This document shows, piece by piece, positions 9,101 through 17,698 of a stretch of 64,000 bases of DNA (positions within the stretch are counted from its first letter, which is position 1; each line of letters opens with the position of its first letter). The notes under the pieces were generated by a model. The model worked only from the letters and a program-made list of their open reading frames with translations, searched no databases and was not told the DNA's origin. A program made the translations under genes and the position numbers. Origin of the DNA: Anomaloglossus baeobatrachus (lineage: Eukaryota; Chordata; Amphibia; Anura; Aromobatidae); NCBI RefSeq assembly GCF_048569485.1, contig NC_134360.1, positions 206,631,953 to 206,695,952 of the forward strand. The letters are read 5' to 3'.

Positions 9101-10773
9101 GTGTTGACTAATAAAAATGAACCTAACTTTAAAAAAAAAAAAAGAGGATTCTGGGTACTCACTGTAAAATCTTTCTTGGAGCCTTAATTGGGGGACACAG
9201 GAAACCATTGTCTCCTGTGTATACTGATAAAGCAATAAAGAAAAAAGGTTAGCTTCTCTTCGGTAGTGTACTCCCACCAACTGGCAATGAGATCATCATC
9301 TATAGTACAGTATAGGCAACCCCATGGGGCGACGGAGAGAGTGAGGTATTACTGGCATTGACAACATGCCCTATCTGGCACAAAAAGCTCCTGAGAACAC
9401 AAATCCAGGTTGGCACCATCTTCCAATACTAGAAGCAGACTAAAGGCCCCCATCATATTAGATTGACATCGGGTTCGAAAGAAGATTTGGAGGAGAGAAG
9501 GATCCGATTTTAGACTTCCGATCTTCTTGATCTCCAAGAGATAAGCCACCACCATAGGAGTCTGGTAGCAGCTCTCTCAGAGCACAAAGGAGCAAGCGTT
9601 CTTGTGTATAGGACAGTCAGGCTTTCAGACGACGAGTCTGAAATATGTCCTGGTTACTTTCCGACATTTTGATGTAAATTCTCTATATTCTCTTCTCCTT
9701 TCCAGGTCTTTTAATCCCTTCTTCCCTCTCCTTGCCTGTTTCCGTACACCTGGGGTACAACTTTGGGCAGTCTGGGCCATGCAGCACGTCTGCAGCAAAA
9801 ACCGTAAGTATTTTGGAAAAGTTTTTTACAAATTTCCTGGTTTTGTTCTAGTTGTTTTATAGGACACATAAAGAAGGATTTTTGTGTACTTACAATAAAA
9901 TCTCTTTCTCTGAGTCTTCATTGGGGGGGACACAGGACCGCGAGCGCCGGACAGGTGGTGGGAGTGCCGTGAACGGAAAATAGAATTTTCTTCACCCCCA
10001 CCGAGACCCTTCTTCCCTCTTGAGGCACCCACGCGGGCCCGCACCTTCTTTGACTCAATCAACTCTCTTCTCTAGTCTGGAGTCTTAATCCCAGTCTCCG
10101 ACCGCATCAGGTGTTTTTATTCAAATCTCTTCGTTGTCCCCAAGAAGGACAACACGGTTCGTCTAGTACTCGACTTGAAACTTCTCAACAAGTCCATCAG
10201 AGTTTGGAAGTTTCGAATGGAGTCACTACGTTCTGTGATTTCCTCCATGGAGGTCGGCGAATTCCTAGCATCCCTGGACATACAGGACGCTTACCTTCAC
10301 GTGTCAATAGCCTAGCCAGACCAACAATTTCTCCGCTTCGCAGTAGCTGAAAAACATTTTGTAGCCTGAGACTATGATTTCTCTGACCCAAGGCGTCTGT
10401 GGTCAACGGAAGCCAGACTTGCTGGAACAGGGACAGCCGTCGTCCCCAGACACCCCCCCCCCCCCCCCCCATCCGGCGCTCACGGTCCTGTGTCCACCAA
10501 TGAAACGAGCGAGAAATTATATTTTCTATGGTAAGGGGGATTGTAGACTGTTGCGATTTAACGTTTATACCTCCTGTGCCTGTTTTAGCTGTCCGGTACT
10601 GCAGCATGCTGATTGAAGAAGGAGGTTTGGAGAAGCTGCACCTCATCCGAGACCACCCGAGCGCCAACCCAGATGTGTTGCAGATTACAGTCGCCATCTT
10701 AGACAACCTCGATCGGCACCTTACACGGCACGGTACAACTTTTTGCCCAAGGCCATCTACATCTACAAAATGA
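131..10773 (+). CDS. zyg11b: ZYG11 family (ZYG11A/B), C-terminal coding exons, partial gene
   Basis: ZYG11 proteins are substrate receptors of CUL2 ubiquitin ligases; the C-terminal armadillo repeats of ZYG11B bind N-terminal glycine degrons. Three exons are seen: 131-183, 9,706-9,803 and 10,589-10,773. Their phases join without a gap (2, then 1) and the product contains SWPTPECEMVAYR, TPGVQLWAVWAMQHVCSKN and RYCSMLIEEGGL, which I recognise as the end of ZYG11A/B. Upstream exons lie outside the window. The very C-terminus (RHGTTFCPRPSTSTK) does not resemble the basic tail I recall for human ZYG11B, so ZYG11A is possible; human ZYG11A is the copy next to ECHDC2. The 9.5-kb intron is filled mostly by repeats, while the last intron is only 785 bp. 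Paralogue choice is uncertain, family assignment is firm. Confidence 0.85.
429..1030. repeat. Minisatellite-bearing transposon-like repeat (22-bp and 29-bp units)
   Basis: The segment starts with a transposon-like terminus at about 431 (cactatatggaaagaagtat). From about 513 it becomes a tandem array around the core ggcccaccggtgtagaa: roughly nine 22-bp units to 715, then roughly nine 29-bp units that gain an extra cctctggcccctggc-type segment. A diverged relative lies inverted at about 39,330-39,629 with only a few units. Open frames across the array result from the unit lacking stops and are not genes. Confidence 0.75.
1045..1254. mobile_element. T2/Kolobok-type MITE, right part
   Basis: The sequence ends gtggacaacccctttaa, the inverted form of the TTAAAGGGG termini of amphibian T2-type MITEs, with the TTAA target at 1,255-1,258. 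A short self-complementary stretch (cctatcctaaggatagg) precedes the end. The left end is not visible. Family assignment is from termini only. Confidence 0.5.
1259..1811. other. ZYG11 intron, no recognised feature
   Basis: AT-rich intronic sequence with no splice-bounded exon, repeat array or transposon terminus that I can identify. Confidence 0.5.
1812..1876. mobile_element. Remnant of a third DIRS family (terminal repeat)
   Basis: The stretch ctttgggagacacagatcat followed by gggtgtatgctgctgacac resembles a DIRS inverted-terminal-repeat end but differs from the two main families here. Its apparent continuation is at 9,151, beyond the DIRS-1 and L1 block, so the older remnant was probably split by later insertions. 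Fossil, fragmentary. Confidence 0.45.
3070..5403 (+). CDS. DIRS-1 Gag and reverse transcriptase region
   Basis: A long open frame of the element. The chosen start is the ATG giving MAPTRSRGAKTQAYYAAC; an upstream in-frame ATG at 3,028 is less likely. The first 450 or so residues are Gag-like: an N-terminal cysteine motif (AYYAACAAC), an acidic middle and a basic tail. The following part is reverse transcriptase, with LDLKLLNKHVK, SIDINDAYLHVPI, the PFGLATAPRVFTKVM segment and the catalytic YLDDLLVKA box. This order matches vertebrate DIRS elements, whose RT is a distant relative of the Ty3 type. It belongs to the mobile element and has no host role that I can see. Confidence 0.85.
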   Translation: MAPTRSRGAKTQAYYAACAACTASLPAGSTDPHCVHCSAPVALTQPEPLLRVDQGEPPANTVQVTGTEFTVFTERLSETMAKILEALQSRPVSQTMDTVESLLPGPPQLEQQCPPGVSHRSQGEVSDTDRSPRPPKRARWEIPSTSSHCSGSQREDSLYGEAEVANQDSDPEAALNLDTPDGDAIVNDLIASINQMLDISPSAPPVEESASQQEKFRFRFPKRTMSMFLDHSDFREAVQKHRACPDKRFSKRLKDTRYPFPPDVVKGWTQCPRVDPPISRLAARSIVAVEDGASLKDATDRQMELWLKSIFEAIGASFAPAFAAVWALQAISAGQAQIDALTRTSAPQVASITSQTSAFASYAINAVLDSASRTAVAADNSVAIRRALWLREWKADSASKKCLTGLPFSGDRLFGERLDEIIKQSKGKETSLPQAKPNLPQQSSVGGRLSRFCDTWLPQVKDRWVRDILSHGYRIEFSSHPPTRFFRTSPPPERADALLQALDTLKAEGVVVPVPLQQQGHGFYSNLFVVPKKDGFFRPVLDLKLLNKHVKTRRFRMESLRSVIASMSQGDFLASIDINDAYLHVPIAPEHQCFLRFAIGHEHLQFVALPFGLATAPRVFTKVMATVVAVLHSHGHSVIPYLDDLLVKAPSQEACQHSLTATLETLQSFGWIINFPKSNLSPAQSLTYLGMEFHTLSAIVKLPLNKQRSLQTGVQSLLQGQSHPLRRLMHFLGKMVAAMEAVPFAQFHLRPLQWDILRKWDRKPTSLDRNVSLSQAT
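5476..6270 (+). CDS. DIRS-1 RNase H and methyltransferase-like region
   Basis: The N-terminal half is an RNase H fold, with TDASLSGWGAVF, a conserved Glu in LEIRAVYLALKAF, QSDNSTAVAYINHQGG and a late Asp in NWEADFLSRQ. The C-terminal half (DVDLMASRHNNKV, then ALVQDWSQFQLPYVFPPLAL and PDWPRRSWYPDL) matches the region described in DIRS elements as methyltransferase-like. RNase H removes the RNA template in reverse transcription; the role of the second region is not established. The end overlaps the start of the recombinase region in another frame, a layout DIRS elements are known for. Confidence 0.85.
   Translation: MVTTDASLSGWGAVFLHHRAQGTWTQQESSLQINVLEIRAVYLALKAFQQWLEGKQIRIQSDNSTAVAYINHQGGTRSRQAFQEVRRILMWVEATASTISAVHIPGVENWEADFLSRQGMDAGEWSLHPDVFQEICCRWGMPDVDLMASRHNNKVTAFMARSHDHRALAADALVQDWSQFQLPYVFPPLALLPRVLRKIRADCRRAILVASDWPRRSWYPDLWHLTVGQPWALPDRPDLLSQGPFFHLNSAALNLTVWPLSPGS
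6589..7290 (+). CDS. DIRS-1 tyrosine recombinase, catalytic part
   Basis: Encodes the catalytic domain of a tyrosine recombinase. The first catalytic Arg lies in TSLRRVSELAAL, the HxxR box in HSTRAVGASWALRH, and the nucleophile Tyr is the one in FTKHYQVHTY. The enzyme joins the circular DNA intermediate to the genome in place of an integrase. The N-terminal helical part of the recombinase lies just upstream (about 6,270-6,590). Near-identical domains occur in the other copies at 18,660-19,403 and 25,500-26,453. Confidence 0.88.
   Translation: MEPWDLNRVLMVLQKPPFEPMRDISLARLSQKVVFLVAVTSLRRVSELAALSCKAPFLVFHQDKVVLRPVPEFLPKVVSPFHLNQDISLPSFCPHPVHQCEKDLHLLDLVRALRLYISRTAPLRRSDALFVLVAGQRKGSQASKSTLARWIKEPILEAYRSAGLPVPSGLKAHSTRAVGASWALRHQATAQQVCQAATWSSLHTFTKHYQVHTYASADASLGRRVLQAAVAHL
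7357..7454. repeat. DIRS-1 internal complementary region
   Basis: This segment fuses the complement of the element's left end (ctcccaatggagcgacaaag) to the complement of its right end (tttacttaccgtaaattcc). That is the DIRS internal complementary region, which serves as template for joining the ends during circle formation. It sits between the recombinase and the right terminal repeat. Confidence 0.88.
7763..9143 (+). mobile_element. L1/Tx1-type LINE, 5'-truncated, 3' end with poly(A)
   Basis: A LINE remnant of about 1.4 kb. Reading frames between about 7,780 and 8,475 resemble the C-terminal part of L1-type ORF2: SLWHNHGL, then TLKSFDQLQAEFGIP and FYQYLQLRHSY, then a zinc-knuckle-like CPRCGRENADLLHMMW. 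These lie in more than one frame with stops between them, so the copy is dead. A 3' untranslated part follows and ends in a 13-bp A run at 9,131-9,143. The 12-bp sequence aaaaagaggatt occurs at 9,139-9,150 and again at 1,865-1,876, just left of DIRS-1, consistent with a target-site duplication around the L1 plus DIRS-1 block. Confidence 0.75.
9151..9230. mobile_element. Third-family DIRS terminal remnant
   Basis: gtactcactgtaaaatcttt followed by ttaattgggggacacagg mirrors the arrangement of a DIRS end (tttacttaccgtaaattc then ttgggagaccca). It is probably the same old element as 1,812-1,876, separated by the later L1 and DIRS insertions. Fossil, fragmentary. Confidence 0.45.
9231..9705. other. 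ZYG11 intron, no recognised feature
   Basis: No gene or clear repeat. The last 30 bases form a strong pyrimidine tract (tctcttctcctttccag) that serves as the acceptor of the following exon. Confidence 0.5.
9706..9803 (+). CDS. zyg11b: ZYG11 penultimate coding exon
   Basis: A 98-bp exon with acceptor tcctttccag and donor gtaagt. Its first G completes the Arg codon of the previous exon. It encodes SFNPFFPLLACF and TPGVQLWAVWAMQHVCSKN, the last armadillo-type repeat region of ZYG11, and ends one base into a Pro codon. Confidence 0.92.
9880..10370 (+). mobile_element. Third-family DIRS fragments with an RT piece
   Basis: A DIRS end-like segment at about 9,885-9,950 (gtgtacttacaataaaatct then cattgggggggacacagg) is followed at about 10,105-10,315 by DNA resembling the DIRS reverse transcriptase region (VLDLKLLN-type and ASLDIQDAYLHV-type motifs). 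Both are short, diverged and broken. They sit in the 785-bp last intron of ZYG11. Confidence 0.6.
10453..10470. repeat. Poly(C) tract
   Basis: Eighteen consecutive C residues in the last ZYG11 intron, capable in principle of i-motif or G-quadruplex formation. Confidence 0.9.
10589..10773 (+). CDS. zyg11b: ZYG11 terminal coding exon
   Basis: Acceptor cctgttttag precedes the exon. Its first two bases complete a Pro codon, giving SKNPVRYCSMLIEEGGL across the junction. It then reads ITVAILDNLDRHLTRHG and stops at TGA (10,771-10,773). Confidence 0.92.
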
Positions 10774-11750
10774 GTCTAGGGTCCTCTTCTCCCAAATTGC
10801 CCACCATCCTCTGCTGTTTGGAAGTGTGCGCTTGTGGGTGCTGTTTCTTAAAATGCCCCACTGGATTTTGCTTTTTCAGGAGGAGGCAGAGATTTTTACA
10901 TTAGGAATGAAACTCTGCATTACCACTCACCCGCCTCACCTCATTATTAATTTATTATTATTTTTTTTTGCATGTATGTTTTAAAAAACAAAAACCTGTA
11001 AAAATTAGTTTTTCAAATTATCCTCTTTGTCGTGTGCTCTCGCTTTTGGCCAGGGTAGTTTTTGCTTTCATGCTTTTTACAGTCGTGATGGAAGCAAGTT
11101 TGCTAGATTAAAAAAATCTACAGTATATTTTATTTGTGACCGCAGTACTCCTAAAAGGAGTCGTCCCATAAACAACCTGTATCCTTGGGGGTCCAAATGT
11201 TGGGACGCCTATGATAGGAGTCTGATATTCCCCAGGAGCGATAGTACACAAGTGCAACCCCCTATAACCTTCAGACCTTTTTTTTTTTTCTTTTTTTTTA
11301 GTTGGTGAAAAAAAGGAAAATATGAAACCGTAGAAGACAAAGAAAAAGTGTATATAAGTAACATGAAATATTATATTGTAAATAAAAAATAGAATTTATG
11401 ATCTATAAAATTGCATTGAAAACATCTGCATAACACCTACAGGGTAGGTTCAATATAAAAAAGGAACCAAATGACAGCAACAAGTTATAATTCACTTAGG
11501 TCTAAAATGCCGTTCCAATATTTCATTGCGGTTCGAGCTTTCATTTTTTGAGCTAGAGCTCCGAGTTTGCTGTTCCCTTTATAGCTTAGAAGGTTGTCTT
11601 GGATTTTAAAAGGTAATGGTAAAGAAAGTGAGGTCATTACTCTCCTTTTTAAAGGGAAGGTGTTGTAAAAAAAAAAAAAAAAGTTCAATAACTGAAAAAA
11701 TATAAAGTATTAATGTTTTAATGTTTTGTTTAAATAAAATTATTTGTTTT
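10774..11750 (+). other. ZYG11 3' untranslated region, probable
   Basis: No coding potential. AATAAA signals occur at 11,381-11,386 and 11,733-11,738; either could end the transcript. The stretch is AT-rich and shows no transposon termini. Confidence 0.5.
11381..11386 (+). promoter_or_regulatory. Candidate poly(A) signal for ZYG11
   Basis: A canonical AATAAA about 610 bases after the stop codon. A second one lies at 11,733-11,738. No experimental support is available from sequence alone. Confidence 0.4.
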
Positions 11751-11799
11751 TAATTGAGAAAAATATATAAAAAAAATTTGATATATTCCACTCTTAAAC

Positions 11800-12480
11800 A
11801 CTAGGGGGAGCAGCTGCTGAAATCCTACTGTAGAACTAGCTCACATTACAGTTGCAGTAAAGTGGGCAGAATCTGCCCTCCTGTGTGTGATGTCACCTCC
11901 CCCTCCCAATCTGGGTGTTTCCAAAAGGATCAGAGAATGACGTTTAGGATCACAGTGCGGAGCCATTTTGTTTGTGGCCACAGAGTGATCATAATATGTC
12001 TAAAGTGTCACTAAAGCCAGCTGAATAGTGCTCCACTGTATCCTGCGCCACACTGTTTCCCAATTCCCTCACAATGCCTACTGACTGTTTACCAATGCTG
12101 CATGCAATCGCCTCAGACCTGGGGAGGGGGAGGGGTGAACGGCAGAGCAGGGAGCAGCGTGCCAGGATCAGTTACGGTGCCGGTACTCACCCCATCCATC
12201 TCGGCGGGTGACAGGGGGAAAATGCAGCATACACTGTGAGCTGCACAAAGATGGCGCTGATGTCCTCCCTCTGCTGTGATCTGGACAGCCCAGGGGGCGC
12301 GTCCATTTCACAGCAGACGCTGCCTCTGTATTAAGTATAGGGTCGGAGTCCGTCTATCAGACCCAGTGCCCTGGGCGCTGCCATAAAGGAGGTGAGTAAC
12401 TGTCGTTACATACAGCAAATCCAAGATGGCCACCCCCAGTACTTCAGTAAAACTAGAATTAAATAAACAGTGAATTCAAT
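11800..12480. repeat. Probable dispersed repeat of unknown family
   Basis: GC-richer than its AT-rich surroundings, beginning near cactagggggagcagctgc and ending near ccaagatggccaccccc. The sharp compositional edges and its resemblance to interspersed frog sequences suggest an old repeat. I see no TIRs or coding potential. Confidence 0.3.
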
Positions 12481-12699
12481 TTTGCATTAAAAAAAACTTG
12501 ATTTCGTAAAAATTTTTTTTTTTTATAATTTAAGTATTAATACAAAAATTAAAAAAAGCGAGACCGTACCTTTTAAATACCACCGACCTGGTAGTACCCC
12601 TATCCCCTCTCCCCCTCCCATGGTCTTGTAGGATGAAGTCACATCAATCATCTAAGTGATACTGATGTCAGCGGTCACACTGAAATGTAGGGTGCCTCT

Positions 12700-12795
12700 G
12701 CTTACAGCCACCACTTGGGGGAGCTGATTAAAGACAGATTGTAATGTAGTGTACATCTGTTTTCTGTGAGCTCCCTCTAGTGGTGGCTGTAGACA
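12700..12795. repeat. Short inverted repeat
   Basis: tacagccaccacttggggga at about 12,702 pairs with ctccctctagtggtggctgt at about 12,771. The arms are about 22 bp with a 45-bp spacer, a MITE-like or solo-foldback structure. Confidence 0.5.
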
Positions 12796-12808
12796 GTCTG
12801 ATTTTTAA

Positions 12809-13535
12809 AGGGAACCTGTCAGGTGCAATATGCACCCAGAACCAAGAGCAGTTCTGGGTGCATATTTCTAATCCCTGTGTAACTGTCCCAGCCTGTAGTA
12901 GCATAGATAAAATATCTTTTGAAAAAGTATTTCTAAAGATCCTTTATTATATGCTAATGAGGCCAGTGACTAGTCGCAAGGGCGTTAGTTCCCTTGGCTA
13001 GTCGGCCCCTTAGCAAGTAAGCACGCCCCTGTGGGCATGCTAACATGCTAATGAATGTGCAGCATCAGAGGCATGGCCGTGTTCACCTCTCTGCTGCCAC
13101 AGACTCCGTGCACATGATCAAAAGTCCCTGGACGTCCGGTCATGTGCACTATACCAATTTGAAGCCGGCACGCATAGACTTCATAGTGTGCATGACCCAG
13201 AAGTCTGGAGATCACGCGCACTGAGCGGAAAACCAGCGTCTGTGGCAGCAGAGAGGTGAGCGTGACCATGCCTCTGACGCTGTGCATTCAAAAGCCTGTT
13301 AGCATGTTAGTATGCCCACAGGGGTGTGCTAAGGGGGCCGACTAGCCAAAGGAACTAATGTCCTTGCGACTAGTCCCTGGCTTCATTAGCATATTATAAA
13401 GGATCTTTAGAAATACTTTTTGTAAAGATCTCTTTAGCTATGCTACTACAGGCTGGGACAGTGAAACGGGGATTAGCAATTTGCACCCAGAACCGCTCTT
13501 GGTTTTGGGGTCATACAGGATCTAACAAGTTCCCT
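12809..13535. mobile_element. TTAA-flanked foldback MITE (T2/Kolobok-type), copy 1
   Basis: Flanked by TTAA at 12,805-12,808 and 13,536-13,539. The left end agggaacctgtcaggtgcaa is mirrored by the diverged right end, and long imperfect arms (for example aaggatctttagaaatactt near the right end) make nearly the whole element self-complementary. A second copy of the family is at 55,265-55,933. Non-coding. Confidence 0.75.
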
Positions 13536-15168
13536 TTAAGGATTTATGTGGTAAGAAATTACTACGTTTCTTTTTTGCCCTTTGACATTCTCTTCCGGCT
13601 CAGAGCGGTCAGGGACCCCTCCTTCCAGCGAGTCCTTCTTCCAGTGACTCTGCATGGGGACAGAGCAGCTCCTTCTCTTCTGCTTTTGGCTATGTTCACA
13701 CAGGGCTTTTTTGGTAAGTTTTTTTTTTGTTTTGTTTGGTTTTTTTTCCTGATCTTGTGGCAGGAAATCTCCTTTGAGTCATCTGGGTTTTTTGTACATT
13801 TTTGGTGCATTTTTTTTCTACAAAATGGGTTGTATCGGGCTACTTTCACACTTGCGTTGGACGGCTGCCGTAGCATTGCGTTGTGTGACGGATGCAACGT
13901 ATGCGTTGCATATAGTGGCACAACGGATGCAACGGATCGTACAAAACAACGAAAAGCTTTTTTTTTTTTTTTTTATTTATTTATTTATTTCTTCATCGTT
14001 CCTTATGGGAGACCCAAACCATGGGGTGTATAGCTTCTGCCTCCGGAGGACACACAAAGTACTACACTCAAACGTGTAGCTCCTCCCTCCGGGCTATATA
14101 CACCCCCTGGATGACAATCTAACCAGTTCAATGCTTTGTGTTTCAGGAGGTCACACACACACATGCATTCTCTGATTTTTTTTTTTTTTTTTTCCATTTT
14201 TATTTTGATTTTAAAGATTTGGAAGAAAAGCGGGTCCAGTCTGGACTCCCGGCATGTCCCTTCTCACCCCACTGTGTCGGCGGTGCTGTTAAGGTTGACT
14301 TTACAAGGCTGGAGCCTTCACATGCCGCGCTCCTTCAACATCCTCTGAGAGGCTCTGGTTTGAAGTGGGAGCCGTCTCGGTCCTCTCTGCTTGCAGGAGA
14401 CCGGTCTCCATCCGCAGCCCTGTCTGGTTCCTGCTGGAAGGAGTGTTTAACCCCCCCTCAGGGACTGGCCCTGCGTCTCAAAAGCTAAGTATTGAGACGT
14501 TTTTCAGGGGTCCCGGGTACTTTTATTAGGGGGAAAGTATGTTTTTTGTCTTTACTGTAAATTCCGGCCGGTTCTGGGGGTTTCCCCTGAGAACCGCGCC
14601 GAAGGTGCCTGCTCGTCGGCCGCATGTTAAAATCTAGGCCCCGGCTTCTGTTTGGGCCTAGTTTCGGTTTCATCTTCCCCTGCATGTCATTCATGCAGGG
14701 GAATAGAGTGGCGCCGCCCACCGGCCATCCAGCAGAGGGGAGGACACTCCTCTCTGAGGAGATGTTTCCCTCCCCTGCATCTCTCCTTCGCCCTCCGGTT
14801 TCCCGCTCTTGGGCTAATCCCCGCCCCCCCTCCTCCTCCCAGCGCCATTTTCTCAGCGTTTATCACGCTGATCGGCGCTGGCTGCTGAACCTGCTGCTTT
14901 CTAGGAAGGCTGACGCGTTACTGGGGGTCCGAGCTGTGGAATCCGGAGGGCACACAGAGAGCGGTCTGGTAAGCCACAACCTCTGGTTGTGGGCTTTATT
15001 ATACACTCTCAGGACATTCTATACGAGTGTATTCTTACTGCAGAGCTTCCACCTCCGCAACATGTCTGTCACCTGGAGCAAGGCTGCAAACCTGTACGCT
15101 ATATGCACTGCATGTAAGCTCATTCTGCAGAGCCAAGCACATACCCACATTGTGATGCCTGTGCTAAC

Positions 15169-16485
15169 ATGGTTGTGTCTCAGCCTGGAGCCTCCTCAGG
15201 GGTTCCTCCGGCCGCTCCAGCCCCAGTGGCTGATCCCCCGGCTTGGGTAGCATCCTTTTCCAAAGCTATTTCCCAGTCTTTTGCCGACTCCATGGGGCAG
15301 CTGTCCCGGACACTGCTGACCATGCATCAGCCCTCTTCTCAGGGTGCCTCTGCTGCTCCGAGCTCTGCAGAGCTCTCAGAGCATGTCCTAGGACCCCGTC
15401 CCCCTAAACGGAGACGCAGGGACCCTTCTCCTTCCTCGTCCCACGGCTCTGATTCACGAGCCGAGGTGCAGGGCGAGGAGGATTCATTTACTGTGGGCTC
15501 AGACGCTACCTCTATGTACCCCATTGACTTGTCTGAGGGTGATGCGGATGTTAGTGACTTGATTGCGTCCATTAACTCCGTACTGAACCTCAACCCACCA
15601 GAGTCAGAGGAACAAGCCTCTCTGGTAGAGATACACCAGTTTACCTCACCTAAGAGAGCTAGGAGTATGTTTTTTAACCACTCCAGTTTTCAGACCACTG
15701 TTACCAAGCCCAGGGCCTGTCCTGACAAACGTTTTCCGAAGCGTATTTCTGATGACCGTTTTCCTTTTCCACCAGAGGTGGTTAAGGAATGGGCCCAGTC
15801 TCCAAAGGTAGACCCTCCGGTGTCCAGAATCTCAGCCCGCACAGTCGTAGCTGTGGCTGATGGCACTTCTCTTAAGGATCCCACTGACCGCCAGGTTGAC
15901 CTTCTGGCCAAGTCTGTATATGAGGCGGCAGGAGCCTCGTTCTCCCCGTCTTTTGCGGCAGTGTGGGCTCTTAAGGCAGTCTCTGCCTCTCTGGCGGAGA
16001 TACATTCCCTCACCAGGGACTCTATGCCTGAGATGGATGCCTTAACTTCTCAAGCTTCGGCTTTTTCATCCTACGCCATGTCTGCCATCCTGGAGGCTTC
16101 TCACCGCACGGCGGTGGCCTCCGCTAACTCCCTCGCGATCCGCAGGATCTTGTGGCTTCGAGAGTGGAAAGCAGACGCTTCCTCTAAGAAGTACCTTGCG
16201 AGTCTCCCTTTTGCTGGGTCCCGGCTGTTTGGTGAACAACTGGATGAAATAATTAAGGAAGCTACGGGCGGGAAGAGTACTTCCTTGCCACAAACTAAAA
16301 CCAGGAAACCTGTCCAGGGCAGGAACCAGTCGAGGTTTCGTTCCTTTCGTTCCTCTAACTGGTCATCCTCTAAGCCCTCGACCTCGTCCACTACCGCAGC
16401 CAAGGATCGTAAACCCAACTGGCGCGCGAAGCCGCGTCCTCAAAAGACCGGAGGAGCCGCTGCCACTAAGGCAGCCCCCTCTTGA
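15169..16485 (+). CDS. DIRS-2 Gag-like region
   Basis: A 438-residue open frame starting MVVSQPGASSGVPPAAPAP. It has a Pro- and Ser-rich N-terminus, an acidic stretch before DVSDLIASINSVLNL, a central conserved block (RACPDKRFPKRISDDRFPFP and WALKAVSASLAEIHSLTRD) and a basic Arg/Lys-rich tail typical of a nucleic-acid-binding Gag. It aligns by eye with the first part of the DIRS-1 frame. An upstream cysteine-containing leader (ICTACKL near 15,100) lies in another frame. Confidence 0.8.
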   Translation: MVVSQPGASSGVPPAAPAPVADPPAWVASFSKAISQSFADSMGQLSRTLLTMHQPSSQGASAAPSSAELSEHVLGPRPPKRRRRDPSPSSSHGSDSRAEVQGEEDSFTVGSDATSMYPIDLSEGDADVSDLIASINSVLNLNPPESEEQASLVEIHQFTSPKRARSMFFNHSSFQTTVTKPRACPDKRFPKRISDDRFPFPPEVVKEWAQSPKVDPPVSRISARTVVAVADGTSLKDPTDRQVDLLAKSVYEAAGASFSPSFAAVWALKAVSASLAEIHSLTRDSMPEMDALTSQASAFSSYAMSAILEASHRTAVASANSLAIRRILWLREWKADASSKKYLASLPFAGSRLFGEQLDEIIKEATGGKSTSLPQTKTRKPVQGRNQSRFRSFRSSNWSSSKPSTSSTTAAKDRKPNWRAKPRPQKTGGAAATKAAPS

Positions 16486-16510
16486 CTATCTGGCTGCGCC
16501 AGCAACGTCC

Positions 16511-17698
16511 TTGGTCGGTGGCAGGCTCTCCCACTTTGGCGACGTGTGGTTTCAACACGTCTCCGATCAGTGGGTGCGGGATATCATCTCCCACGGCTAC
16601 AGGATAGAATTTTCTTCCAGCCCGCCAAACAGATTTTTTCTGTCCACCCCCCCCTGCTCCAAAGCCGCCGCCTTCTCTCAGGCCGTGGCATCCCTGCAGG
16701 CCAACGGTGTAATTGTTCCGGTTCCCGCCCGGGAACGGTTCAGCGGTTTCTACTCAAACCTCTTTCTAGTCCCCAAGAAGGACGGTTCCTTCCGGCCCAT
16801 CCTGGATCTCAAGCTTCTCAACAAGCATGTTCAGGTGCGGCACTTTCGCATGGAATCTCTGAGATCGGTCATTGCCTCAATGACCCAAGGAGATTTTCTG
16901 GCATCCATCGACATCAGAGATGCCTATCTGCATGTGCCTATTGCGGTTTCACACCAGCGTTGGCTACGCTTTGCAATCGGAGAGGAACATTTCCAATTCG
17001 TGGCTCTCCCCTTCGGCTTAGCCACGGCCCCTCGAGTATTCACCAAGGTCATGGCAGCAGTGGTTGCGGTTCTGCACCTCCAGGGGTTGGCAGTGATTCC
17101 TTACCTGGACGACCTTCTAGTCAAGGCCTCATCCAGTGCAGACTGCCAGCGGAGTGTCTCACTCACTCTCGCCACGCTCGTTCAGTTCGGGTGGCTTGTC
17201 AACCTGCCCAAGTCCACTCTGACCCCGACCCAGGTACTTATGTACCTAGGGATGCAATTCGAGACTCTGCCGGCACTTGTCAAGTTGCCCTTAGTCAAAC
17301 AGCAGTCCCTTCGTCTGGCGGTGCGCTCTCTGCTGAGGCACCGCCGTCATTCCATCAGACACCTCATGCAGGTGCTGGGTCAGATGGTGGCGTCAATGGA
17401 AGCGGTTCCCTTTGCCCAGTTCCATCTGCGTCCCCTGCAGCTGGACATTCTCCGCTGTTGGGACAAGCGGATCTCTTCCTTGCACAGGCTGGTGGCTCTG
17501 TCGTCACAGACCAGGAGCTCCCTTCAGTGGTGGCTTCGGCCCCTCTCTCTGTCACAGGGACGCTCCTTCCTGACTCCGTCCTGGGTGATCCTCACCACGG
17601 ATGCCAGCCTCTCCGGTTGGGGAGCAGTATTTCTCCATCACAGAGCACAGGGCTCTTGGACTCCGTCCGAATCAGCCCTCTCGATCAACATGCTGTAG
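16511..17698 (+). CDS. DIRS-2 reverse transcriptase region
   Basis: Contains the RT landmarks LVPKKDGSFRPILDLKLLNK, ASIDIRDAYLHVPI, LPFGLATAPRVFTKVMA and the YLDDLLVKA catalytic box, followed by the start of RNase H (LTTDASLSGWGAVF). The start codon is not certain; the frame opens soon after Gag ends. Confidence 0.82.
   Translation: MVGGRLSHFGDVWFQHVSDQWVRDIISHGYRIEFSSSPPNRFFLSTPPCSKAAAFSQAVASLQANGVIVPVPARERFSGFYSNLFLVPKKDGSFRPILDLKLLNKHVQVRHFRMESLRSVIASMTQGDFLASIDIRDAYLHVPIAVSHQRWLRFAIGEEHFQFVALPFGLATAPRVFTKVMAAVVAVLHLQGLAVIPYLDDLLVKASSSADCQRSVSLTLATLVQFGWLVNLPKSTLTPTQVLMYLGMQFETLPALVKLPLVKQQSLRLAVRSLLRHRRHSIRHLMQVLGQMVASMEAVPFAQFHLRPLQLDILRCWDKRISSLHRLVALSSQTRSSLQWWLRPLSLSQGRSFLTPSWVILTTDASLSGWGAVFLHHRAQGSWTPSESALSINML

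Noticed and set aside
14003-14197. Small frames in the terminal repeats shared by several DIRS copies
   Set aside because: They recur only because the inverted repeats recur; no conserved protein.
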